In this document: piece by piece, positions 1-5,261 of the stretch
How positions within the stretch are numbered: the first letter of the stretch is position 1
How the letters are laid out: the number at the start of each line of letters is the position of its first letter
From: an uncultured Porticoccus sp.
GTDB taxonomy: Bacteria > Pseudomonadota > Gammaproteobacteria > Pseudomonadales > Porticoccaceae
Assembly: GCA_950063125.1 (NCBI GenBank)
Contig: CATLZI010000164.1
Coordinates: forward strand, 1 to 5,261
Direction: 5' to 3'
DNA length: 5,261 nt
Position numbers and translations under genes: made by a program
Notes under the pieces: generated by a model
The model's database searches: none
What the model was told of the DNA's origin: nothing
Seen by the model: only the letters and a program-made list of their open reading frames with translations

Positions 1-1
1 T

Positions 2-607
2 ATTAGCTGAACTGGCAATTTTCCTGGCGCCTTGGGCTTGCTGGACTAACTGACGAATTGGGTCAGCCTCAGACTCTTTGACTTCTTTGCTACCCTTTCT
101 TCTTGGTGGCAAGGCCCAAATCGGCGCAATAATCTCTTCAGGAGCCTCGGTAGTGCCACGCTCAAGCAGCCGCATAGCAGAAACACCGTCAACTAGAGAG
201 TGATGTATCTTGCTATAGACAGCGATACGCCCACCCTCGACACCTTCAATGATATACACCTCCCAGAGTGGCTTGTGACGATCCAGAAGAGCACTGTGTA
301 ACTTGGAAATTAGCGCCAGCAATTCACGAATTCTTCCTGGCTGTGGTAACGCTAAATGATATACATGGGATTCAAGATCAAAATCCTCATCCTCGGCCCA
401 AAACTGAACACCTCCACGCTTCACAAGGCGCTGATTGAATGGTGGAGTTGGTTGGTTGTACTCCATAGCACCGCGCACAAGGTCCTGGACGAAAGTATCA
501 CCGGCACCCTCAGGAGGCTTGGCGAGGAAAAGGCAGCCAACATGCATTGGCTGATTGCGACGCTCCAGCAGTAAAAAAACCAGATCCATAGGATTAACTG
601 GCTTCAT
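2..607 (-). CDS. Wax ester synthase/diacylglycerol O-acyltransferase (WS/DGAT), N-terminal part, cut by left edge
   Basis: Family knowledge: these enzymes move an acyl group from acyl-CoA to a fatty alcohol or diacylglycerol, making wax esters or triacylglycerol that collect in inclusions at the inner face of the membrane. Seen: translation from the ATG at 607 gives 202 residues, open to the left edge. It begins MKPVNPMDLVFLLLE, followed by a QPMHVG segment (residues 19-24). The PLWEV motif is at 113-117, and the catalytic acyltransferase motif HHSLVDG is at 135-141, matching HHxxxDG with the active-site second histidine intact. Full-length members are about 450-480 residues, so rather more than half is missing because of the window edge, not because of a mutation. 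The start is supported by an AGGAG ribosome site 6 nt upstream. The AraC regulator gene ends 39 bp upstream on the same strand, so co-transcription is plausible. Preference for alcohol or diacylglycerol cannot be told from this part. Confidence 0.95.
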   Translation of the reverse strand, partial: MKPVNPMDLVFLLLERRNQPMHVGCLFLAKPPEGAGDTFVQDLVRGAMEYNQPTPPFNQRLVKRGGVQFWAEDEDFDLESHVYHLALPQPGRIRELLALISKLHSALLDRHKPLWEVYIIEGVEGGRIAVYSKIHHSLVDGVSAMRLLERGTTEAPEEIIAPIWALPPRRKGSKEVKESEADPIRQLVQQAQGARKIASSAN

Positions 608-613
608 GTTATT

Positions 614-618
614 CTCCT
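614..618 (-). promoter_or_regulatory. Ribosome binding site of the WS/DGAT gene
   Basis: On the minus strand the sequence reads AAAAGGAGAATAAC before the ATG, with AGGAG at 618-614 and a 6-nt gap to the start codon at 607. This is a near-ideal Shine-Dalgarno and fixes the start of the acyltransferase. It is markedly stronger than the ribosome sites of the other genes here. Confidence 0.85.
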
Positions 619-646
619 TTTAATGGCACTGAAAAACCCTTGAAAT

Positions 647-1687
647 TTATCGCTCAATTGATCCCTCAGGTTGATTCAGTGATTTTTTGTACTGCGATGG
701 GGATATGCCAGTCCAGTGCCGGAAACGACGCTGAAAGGCTCTGACATCAGCAAAACCAAGCATGGATGCCACATCTTTCACTTTATAATGAGGAAGAGCC
801 AGGTACTCATGGGCAAGTTGGCTACGAATTGAATCAACCAGTTTTTGCCATGTCACCCCAGCCTCGGCAAGTCTGCGATCCAATGTTCTTGAAGAAATTC
901 CGAGTCTTTCAGCAACACTTTCACGCCGGGGCGGGGCGGTGCTCATCATGTCTCTAATATGCAGCTTTATTTTCGATATCATACTTTGCTGGTGCTTTTG
1001 CTCCTCAAGCTGATGATCAGCAATCTGTCTGGCCATTTCCAAGCTGTACTTGCCGTAGCCATGAACTCTCAGCTCAGCTTTTTTCTTAGTCACCCTGGCC
1101 CCATTAAAACTAGAACCGAATTGAATAGGAGAACCAAAAAAGTCTGAAATTTCTTTTTCGGCTTCTTTAGAACAAGGCGTATGCTCAAAAAATATTTTAT
1201 CCGGGTAAAATGCTTGGTTATTGAATCTAAAAGCCTGGAATATCAACGCACCAACGGCTTCAATCCAGTGGCGCCTTACAACAGGATTGCGATGGGCCAG
1301 AAGACCGATAAATATTTTGTCATCGCCATCATCTCTTAGCTCCAGGCCACCCGCAGATCCAACGACAAGTGGGGAATAACGAATAGCCAGCCTGACACCA
1401 TCCTCCAGGCTTTCCGCACTCATCATCACCATTGACAGCGATCCGTAAAGCGCCGGCATGATTTGCTGACCTATATGCAAACCAAAGAGCTCATCACCTG
1501 ACGCTAAAGCCAACTCAAGCAAGTAATTTTCGAAGAGTGACAAGGGGACTTTGCTTGCAGGGTCAAGAGCCTGAACCGGGTCGATATTGCAACTTCTCAT
1601 GATATCAAAAGAGGGGAGACCCAACCTTTCTGCGCCATAAGCCCACTGGGACAGAGCTACTCCTCTTAAAAACGGCTCATCTGACAT
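647..1687 (-). CDS. AraC-family transcriptional regulator (arabinose-binding-like N-terminal domain plus HTH_18)
   Basis: DNA-binding regulator of 346 residues, the usual length for the OruR/VirS-type branch of the AraC family. Residues about 20-205 match the arabinose-binding-like effector domain of this branch, with a typical stretch LFGLHIGQQIMPALYGSL (67-84). Residues about 235-335 form the two helix-turn-helix units: the first around SVAERLGISSRTLDRRL (257-273), the second carrying the family signature VKDVASMLGF...FQRRFRHWTGISPSQYK (303-334). Both are intact, so the protein should bind DNA. The start at 1687 has only a weak GGG-type ribosome site 6 nt upstream. It lies 39 bp upstream of the WS/DGAT gene in the same direction and is divergent from the alpha/beta hydrolase. 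By analogy with VirS, which controls a divergent lipid-modification operon in mycobacteria, it may control one or both neighbours. The effector is unknown; a fatty acid or alcohol is only a guess. Confidence 0.95.
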   Translation of the reverse strand: MSDEPFLRGVALSQWAYGAERLGLPSFDIMRSCNIDPVQALDPASKVPLSLFENYLLELALASGDELFGLHIGQQIMPALYGSLSMVMMSAESLEDGVRLAIRYSPLVVGSAGGLELRDDGDDKIFIGLLAHRNPVVRRHWIEAVGALIFQAFRFNNQAFYPDKIFFEHTPCSKEAEKEISDFFGSPIQFGSSFNGARVTKKKAELRVHGYGKYSLEMARQIADHQLEEQKHQQSMISKIKLHIRDMMSTAPPRRESVAERLGISSRTLDRRLAEAGVTWQKLVDSIRSQLAHEYLALPHYKVKDVASMLGFADVRAFQRRFRHWTGISPSQYKKSLNQPEGSIER

Positions 1688-1696
1688 AAAAATCCC

Positions 1697-1758
1697 GGCG
1701 ATTTATCTGAAAACTCATTAATATAAAACGATCAAAAACAATAGCGTGATTTATCGCC
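1697..1758. repeat. Imperfect 11-bp inverted repeat near the AraC gene start
   Basis: GGCGATTTATC (1697-1707) and GATTTATCGCC (1748-1758) are inverted copies matching at 9 of 11 positions. The core GATTTATC is also present as an exact direct repeat at 1700-1707 and 1748-1755, 48 bp apart. The first copy begins 10 bp from the regulator start codon, where binding would block transcription of the regulator. An autoregulatory operator is possible but not shown. Confidence 0.4.
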
Positions 1759-1825
1759 AACCTTGACTTTCAAAGTATACATTAGCCATACCCCCTCACA
1801 ACGGCGGGCAGGTGACTTTTTGAGC

Positions 1826-1844
1826 CAAAATGGTACCAATTTTG
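1826..1844. repeat. Inverted repeat CAAAAT-7-ATTTTG, candidate operator
   Basis: CAAAAT (1826-1831) and ATTTTG (1839-1844) are perfect 6-bp arms around a 7-nt GGTACCA spacer, making a 19-bp site. The central TGGTACCA (1831-1838) is itself an 8-bp palindrome. It lies 112 bp before the hydrolase start. The symmetry fits a homodimeric repressor such as a TetR-type protein better than an AraC protein, but the binding partner is unknown. Confidence 0.5.
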
Positions 1845-1847
1845 CCA

Positions 1848-1866
1848 CTGTAATAAAAAATTACAG
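1848..1866. repeat. Perfect palindrome CTGTAAT-A5-ATTACAG, candidate operator
   Basis: CTGTAAT (1848-1854) and ATTACAG (1860-1866) are perfect 7-bp arms around a 5-nt A-tract, 19 bp in all. It starts 3 nt after the neighbouring palindrome and ends 89 bp before the hydrolase start codon. It is not followed by a T-run and sits far from any gene end, so it is read as a protein-binding site and not a terminator. Confidence 0.55.
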
Positions 1867-1955
1867 ATCCCCTCATGAATTGGTTTACGCTATCGCTCTT
1901 AATAACTGCCCGCTATGCAAACATCGGTTATAAAGAACAATAACGGTTTCTGTTT

Positions 1956-3002
1956 ATGCTTAAGAACGTCATTTCAGCTTTGTGCCAGAAGTTTGATCCC
2001 TGGAAACACTCCAGCTTTGCATCAAAACTTTCTATGCCAGAGTTTTATCTGGCTTATCCCGGGGCAAATCATACTCAACTTCTGAAAACGACTGACGGAC
2101 TATGTCTATTCGGTCAGTGGTGCGAACCGCAAGGAACGAAACCCTCAGCCATCGTTCTACTACTGCACGGAACAGCGGCTCATGCTGGCGTCTATGCCCC
2201 ATGGGCAACTCATCTTGTTGATCACGGATATGCCATGTTTGCCTATGACATGCGGGGCTGGGGTCAATCGCAGGGTTTTGGCCGCCCCGGGTTTACGCGC
2301 TCAACCGATGACTATGTCAATGACGTTACTCTTGCCCTAAAAGAGATAGTGAGGCGGCACCCTGGTATCCCCATTTACATACAAGGCGAATCACTAGGTG
2401 CTGGCGTGGCGTTGCAATGGACTATTCGAGGCAATGGCCAGATCGCTGGGCTCATTATCAATGCCCCTCCCGTGGTCATTAATATGAAGGCAATGCCCAT
2501 CCCCCTGCCAGACTGGCTCTCCAATAGCCTGGCGTGGAAGGCCGGGCTGATAGGACGAATCGCTCCTAATGCCCCGATCTATTCGATGAGAGGCCTTTCC
2601 GGCAAGTGGATATGGAACAAAGCTATTTTTGACCCCATTACAAGAGCCAAGGTCGCCCTTGAAGTGAACGTTACGCGAGAGGCAATTGCAGCAAGCTATA
2701 TAACCAATCTCCAAAAGATATCTTCCGAGATCAGGAATAGCATTAAGAACATTGATGTACCATTAATCGTCCTTCAAGGCTTCCGCCCGAACCTTGTATC
2801 AACCAAAGCAGCCAAGCGACTCCTTGATGAAGCCACATCCAGCCCGAGTCGTCAGTGGCATCTTTATGAGGGGCGGTCCCATTGCGCTCTTCATGATACA
2901 GCGAAGGAAGATGTCTGGAGAGATATTCTGGGATGGCTTACCCGAATGACGACGACAAAAAACAGGATTCACCCCACCACACTTGACATAAAAAATAATT
3001 GA
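1956..3002 (+). CDS. Alpha/beta hydrolase, lysophospholipase/monoacylglycerol lipase-like (Hydrolase_4 type)
   Basis: A 348-residue serine hydrolase, likely acting on lipid esters. Seen: the strand and oxyanion motif IVLLLHGTAAHAG (66-78), then DMRGWGQSQG (98-107), typical of the lysophospholipase/monoglyceride lipase branch. The nucleophile elbow GESLG is at 144-148 with Ser146, and a C-terminal histidine lies in EGRSHCAL (His309). Residues about 180-245 form the variable lid. Odd: the strand that normally ends GxxD reads LQGFRPNLVS (273-282), with Pro278 where the catalytic Asp is expected and Asn279 next to it. Activity may depend on another acid or may be altered. No clear signal peptide is seen, so it is probably cytoplasmic or membrane-associated. 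The start ATG at 1956 has no good ribosome site; the next Met (residue 27) is no better supported and falls closer to the fold. It is divergent from the AraC regulator and is followed 2 bp later by a small gene. Confidence 0.9.
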   Translation: MLKNVISALCQKFDPWKHSSFASKLSMPEFYLAYPGANHTQLLKTTDGLCLFGQWCEPQGTKPSAIVLLLHGTAAHAGVYAPWATHLVDHGYAMFAYDMRGWGQSQGFGRPGFTRSTDDYVNDVTLALKEIVRRHPGIPIYIQGESLGAGVALQWTIRGNGQIAGLIINAPPVVINMKAMPIPLPDWLSNSLAWKAGLIGRIAPNAPIYSMRGLSGKWIWNKAIFDPITRAKVALEVNVTREAIAASYITNLQKISSEIRNSIKNIDVPLIVLQGFRPNLVSTKAAKRLLDEATSSPSRQWHLYEGRSHCALHDTAKEDVWRDILGWLTRMTTTKNRIHPTTLDIKNN

Positions 3003-3004
3003 GC

Positions 3005-3289
3005 ATGAAAAAAAATAAACTTTCTTTAGCCTATAAATTTAAACGCTTCTTCCCTTCTTCATTATCACAGCTTTTTACGGCTGACCATCAAGAAAGAAGC
3101 AAAAAAGTGCAATCATCAATGAGTCAGTTTGATTTTAATTTATCAGAACACAGTCATGCCATCTTGACACTCGGGCTGTCTCAGGCGGAGAAATACTATT
3201 CTGAACAGAAAAAAAGCCTGAATATAACTATCAAACATCACGAAGTAGATGGGAAAAATGTGCCTGTAGCACACGTTTCAGGGAAATAG
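3005..3289 (+). CDS. Small hypothetical protein downstream of the hydrolase
   Basis: A 94-residue protein I do not recognise. The ATG at 3005 lies 2 nt after the hydrolase stop codon, so translation is probably coupled; a TTG at 2999, overlapping the stop by 4 nt, would add two residues. There is no clear ribosome site of its own, which fits coupling. The N-terminus is strongly basic (MKKNKLSLAYKFKRFF), the middle polar, and the C-terminal half carries FDFNLSEHSHAILTLG and a hydrophilic tail ending VPVAHVSGK. No membrane segment, cysteine or known motif is visible. Base composition is clearly AT-richer than the hydrolase, which together with the transposase remnant after it suggests acquired or fast-changing DNA. 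It may be a real coupled gene or the remnant of a longer one. Confidence 0.6.
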   Translation: MKKNKLSLAYKFKRFFPSSLSQLFTADHQERSKKVQSSMSQFDFNLSEHSHAILTLGLSQAEKYYSEQKKSLNITIKHHEVDGKNVPVAHVSGK

Positions 3290-3324
3290 AGCATACCTTA
3301 AACGCTTAAATTCATTGCCAACCT

Positions 3325-3627
3325 TCATCGAATAACTTTCTTCTTTTTAGGCAGGCACCGCGCCACTTTAAAATGTTTTTTAGTGGCGCCTGATTCATAT
3401 AGCAAATCAAAAACCTCCTGTAAAACTCCCTTTTCATTCCAGCGCTTCGCTCTCATGTAGATGGTATGCCAATTACCGTATCCCTCAGGCAGCCCCCTCC
3501 ACTTACCACTGTTATTGATGATATACAAAACCGCATTAATGAAATCCATGTTGGAAACAGACTTGTTTCCTCGCGGAACAGGAAAAGTATAGCCAATCTT
3601 ATCCAGCTGCTCATTTGAGATACACAT
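3325..3627 (-). CDS. IS5-family transposase N-terminal (DUF4096-like) fragment, probable remnant
   Basis: 100 residues; about 1-78 match the N-terminal domain of IS5-type transposases (orfA). The pattern is an opening SNEQLDKIGYTFPVPRGNK, a helix FINAVLYIINNSGKWRGLP (29-47), then YGNWHTIYMRAKRW (50-63) and GVLQEVFDLL (67-76). In intact elements this is followed by a DDE catalytic part, usually in an overlapping second frame; none is found between this frame's end and the next gene, only 35 bp away. From about residue 79 the similarity stops and a lysine-rich tail (LPKKKKVIR) follows. The ATG at 3627 has only a poor upstream ribosome site (GAGG about 13 nt away). It cannot transpose by itself; it is most likely debris of an insertion, though a retained DNA-binding role cannot be excluded. 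Confidence 0.7.
   Translation of the reverse strand: MCISNEQLDKIGYTFPVPRGNKSVSNMDFINAVLYIINNSGKWRGLPEGYGNWHTIYMRAKRWNEKGVLQEVFDLLYESGATKKHFKVARCLPKKKKVIR
3360..3389. repeat. Hairpin-forming inverted repeat at the 3' end of the transposase fragment
   Basis: GCGCCACT (3360-3367) and AGTGGCGC (3382-3389) are perfect 8-bp arms around a 14-nt AT-rich loop that can itself pair in part (AAAA at 3370-3373 with TTTT at 3376-3379). An outer CAGG/CCTG pair (3352-3355 and 3389-3392) extends it imperfectly. It falls at codons 80-90 of the transposase fragment, where family similarity ends. Neither strand shows a T-run after the stem, so it is not a standard intrinsic terminator. Confidence 0.65.
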
Positions 3628-3674
3628 GAAAATCTATCTCACCCTCTTAACATGAAAAATATTGTAATTCGCAT

Positions 3675-5261
3675 TTACTGTGGGATGGTCAATGTTACTT
3701 CACTATGCCAAGACCCTTCCGGGATAGCCAAACGACCAAAGTCTTCCGTTCCAAAACCAATTCTCCCCACCAGTGGATCCCCTGCGGCACCGCCGAAATT
3801 TGCACCGGCAGTCTGTCCAATATCGAGATGATTTTTAACTGAAAGTTCAGGATTTCCGCTGGATGTATTTTGCCCTGAAACTAATTCTACGCTGCCATCA
3901 CGCCAGGCAATGGTTCCCTGAACATCATCAACAAAGAACTGTGACTGCGGACTTGATATTTCACCGAAGCGCATGTAGGCATTGCCATCAAAATTCAGCA
4001 GCCCATTAAAACCAATGGGCGCCTCACCATTCACGCCAATTGGCAACGGATTTAGCACAAAAATAAACTTGTCTGTAGAAAGGCTAATATCGGCCAGTGA
4101 CAGCTTAGTGAGGCCGTTGTAACTAAGATCATTCATGTCCCCGCCACCAAATATGCCCCGGAAGCGATAGTTCATCTGGTTATCTGTTTGTAGCCATATC
4201 CCTCCTGGTAAGCCGGGATAGGCGCTGTCACCATCAATCACACGCAGATACAAGTCCCGCGCTGTCCAGGCGATATCGCCATTGACGAAACCGATGCCCT
4301 GGTTTGCTTCGCTGTCCATGATCATTACATGGGTGTTTCGCTCCCAGCCATCACCTGCTGTGGCACGCACTAGCGGGTTTGAACTATTGGCTCGCTGCCA
4401 GGCATCCGGCGACTGTGCCAGCAACGTCGCATCCGCTTTCACACCCACACTACTTCCCCCGGGCCCCTCTGGTCGCAAAAAGATATCGGCATCCAGCTTG
4501 CCGTAGGTAAAAGCAATACCCCAATCCAGTGGTGTTACTGTGCCGCCCGATAGTGGGTCGGTAACGCGTACTTGAGTGGGGTAAGCACGCAGATGAGCAT
4601 CTCGCATCAAAACAGCGAAGGCTGAATCTCCGACACCCGGTGGGTTGCTGGGGATCCAGGTTCCGCCGGCGGCGGCGCAAGACTCGATAACACCTGATAC
4701 AGCCCCGCCGCCAAGACACAACCCTTGAGGCCCCTGACCACCCTGGACCACATCGAAAATCAACGGAAATCTCAACATCGAGCCTGAGTTCGGACCGAGT
4801 GGCCGCCAGCGAGTGAAACTCGCCATTGTTCGGTTGCCACCCCCTTCACCGAGGATCAGGGCAAAATCGCTGTCCAGATCCATTTCACTAATCAGGTTTA
4901 AGCCCTGCGAGCGGCTACCCGTCTGTTCACCATTGAAGTCCTGATAGACATCACTACCAAGCGAGTAGGTGCCATAACCAAATCCCCCCGCCCCTATTTT
5001 TACTGATGTATTGACCAGCCCCCCCTGCCAGCCAAGACGAAGCAAGTGACGGCGACCGGTAGTATCAAAATTTGATGGGGTGCCGCTGTAAGCGAGATCG
5101 AAAGTGAGGTCCAAATTGGCATAAGGAGCACTGATGAAGACACCATTGTTATCAATGCCGAGCATCCCTTTAGCAAGGTTATGCCCGGCGGCAGCGCCAT
5201 CCGTAAAAGCAAAATCGAATACCAGGTCGGCAAGGCTCAGCTCAGGGTTTCGGGGGCCACC
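3675..5261 (-). CDS. Large beta-rich surface or outer-membrane-type protein, C-terminal 528 residues, start beyond right edge
   Basis: The frame is open from the right edge to the TAA at 3677-3675; the ATG at 5165 is internal, since 32 further in-frame codons run upstream to the edge. The visible part is rich in Gly, Asp, Asn and Ser, with alternating polar and hydrophobic stretches typical of beta-strands, such as LADLVFDFAF, LDLTFDLAY and SEVTLTIPQ at the extreme C-terminus. The first two form an imperfect repeat, DLxFD[FL]A[FY], 39 residues apart (visible residues 12 and 51). Two cysteines (182, 195) lie in a Gly/Pro-rich insertion, LCLGGG...SCAAAGGTW, a likely disulfide loop and a hint of an extracytoplasmic location. 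The signal peptide, if any, is outside the window. It resembles the long uncharacterised beta-rich proteins seen in Marinobacter/Alcanivorax-type bacteria, which is recollection and not a match I could test. The function is unknown. No terminator follows the stop. Confidence 0.8.
   Translation of the reverse strand, partial: GGPRNPELSLADLVFDFAFTDGAAAGHNLAKGMLGIDNNGVFISAPYANLDLTFDLAYSGTPSNFDTTGRRHLLRLGWQGGLVNTSVKIGAGGFGYGTYSLGSDVYQDFNGEQTGSRSQGLNLISEMDLDSDFALILGEGGGNRTMASFTRWRPLGPNSGSMLRFPLIFDVVQGGQGPQGLCLGGGAVSGVIESCAAAGGTWIPSNPPGVGDSAFAVLMRDAHLRAYPTQVRVTDPLSGGTVTPLDWGIAFTYGKLDADIFLRPEGPGGSSVGVKADATLLAQSPDAWQRANSSNPLVRATAGDGWERNTHVMIMDSEANQGIGFVNGDIAWTARDLYLRVIDGDSAYPGLPGGIWLQTDNQMNYRFRGIFGGGDMNDLSYNGLTKLSLADISLSTDKFIFVLNPLPIGVNGEAPIGFNGLLNFDGNAYMRFGEISSPQSQFFVDDVQGTIAWRDGSVELVSGQNTSSGNPELSVKNHLDIGQTAGANFGGAAGDPLVGRIGFGTEDFGRLAIPEGSWHSEVTLTIPQ

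Larger units (their letters stand above)
1688..1955. promoter_or_regulatory. Divergent intergenic region between the AraC regulator and hydrolase genes
   Basis: This AT-rich 268-bp gap separates the two divergent starts, so it must hold the promoters of both transcripts. No convincing sigma-70 pair stands out on either strand. A possible -10 for the regulator is TATATT (minus strand, 1725-1720) without a good -35 box; TTGACT at 1763-1768 (plus) lacks a matching -10. Weak promoters of this sort are usual for activator-dependent genes. The region holds two adjacent palindromes (1826-1844 and 1848-1866), described separately, and an imperfect inverted repeat near the regulator start (1697-1707 with 1748-1758). 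No clear ribosome site precedes the hydrolase start at 1956. Confidence 0.6.

Noticed and set aside
356..1147. Plus-strand open frames at 356-574, 766-957 and 959-1147
   Set aside because: They lie opposite the well-supported WS/DGAT and AraC genes, have no ribosome site and show no recognisable protein pattern.
1848..1866. Palindrome as an intrinsic terminator
   Set aside because: It lies between divergent gene starts with no gene ending nearby, and no T-run follows the stem on either strand.
1925..1948. CGGTT direct repeat (1925-1929 and 1944-1948) with GTTAT/ATAAC arms as an AraC site or promoter
   Set aside because: The 5-bp elements are too short to separate from chance, and TTATAA at 1928-1933 has no -35 box at a proper distance.
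2394..2714. Minus-strand open frame inside the hydrolase gene
   Set aside because: It is antisense to a clear hydrolase frame covering the nucleophile elbow and lid, and its translation looks random.
3290..3324. Terminator between the small gene and the convergent transposase fragment
   Set aside because: Only a 4-bp TTAA/TTAA pairing is present, with no GC stem and no T-run.
5163..5165. ATG at 5165 as the start of the large gene
   Set aside because: Another 32 in-frame codons of the same composition continue to the edge, including a copy of the DLxFD repeat, and there is no ribosome site upstream of this ATG.
4282..5233. Other open frames inside the large beta-rich gene (4282-4506 plus, 4450-4719 and 5000-5233 minus)
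   Set aside because: The main minus frame is open throughout with a consistent beta-protein composition; these are shadows of it.

Overview
The window reads as a chromosomal segment of a Gammaproteobacterium, probably a marine or oil-associated lipid storer of the Marinobacter/Alcanivorax/Ketobacter kind. This is inferred from three things: a wax ester synthase/diacylglycerol acyltransferase (WS/DGAT) gene, an AraC regulator of the OruR/VirS layout beside it, and a large glycine/aspartate-rich beta-type surface-like protein. GC content is moderate (about 50% by eye in the main genes), with a clearly AT-richer stretch at about 3000-3670. The genus cannot be fixed from this sequence alone.

Layout. 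Positions 2-607 (minus) hold the first 202 residues of a WS/DGAT acyltransferase that runs off the left edge. Just upstream on the same strand, after a 39-bp gap, is a complete 346-aa AraC-family regulator (647-1687). A 268-bp divergent intergenic region (1688-1955) carries several inverted repeats, two of them adjacent 19-bp palindromes. On the plus strand follow a 348-aa alpha/beta hydrolase of the lysophospholipase/monoacylglycerol lipase type (1956-3002) and, 2 bp after its stop, a 94-aa protein of unknown function (3005-3289). Positions 3325-3627 (minus) code for the N-terminal part of an IS5-type transposase without its catalytic part. From 3675 to the right edge (minus) is the C-terminal 528 residues of a large beta-rich protein whose start lies outside the window.

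How the parts may work together (inference). The left half looks like a small lipid module: a regulator, an enzyme that makes neutral storage lipid (wax ester or triacylglycerol), and a divergent hydrolase that may act on acyl-glycerols or other esters. The hydrolase has a clear nucleophile elbow and catalytic histidine but lacks the usual aspartate at the canonical acid position. The AT-rich stretch with the orphan small gene and the transposase remnant looks like a scar of past insertion separating this module from the surface-protein gene. No RNA gene, CRISPR array or complete mobile element was seen.
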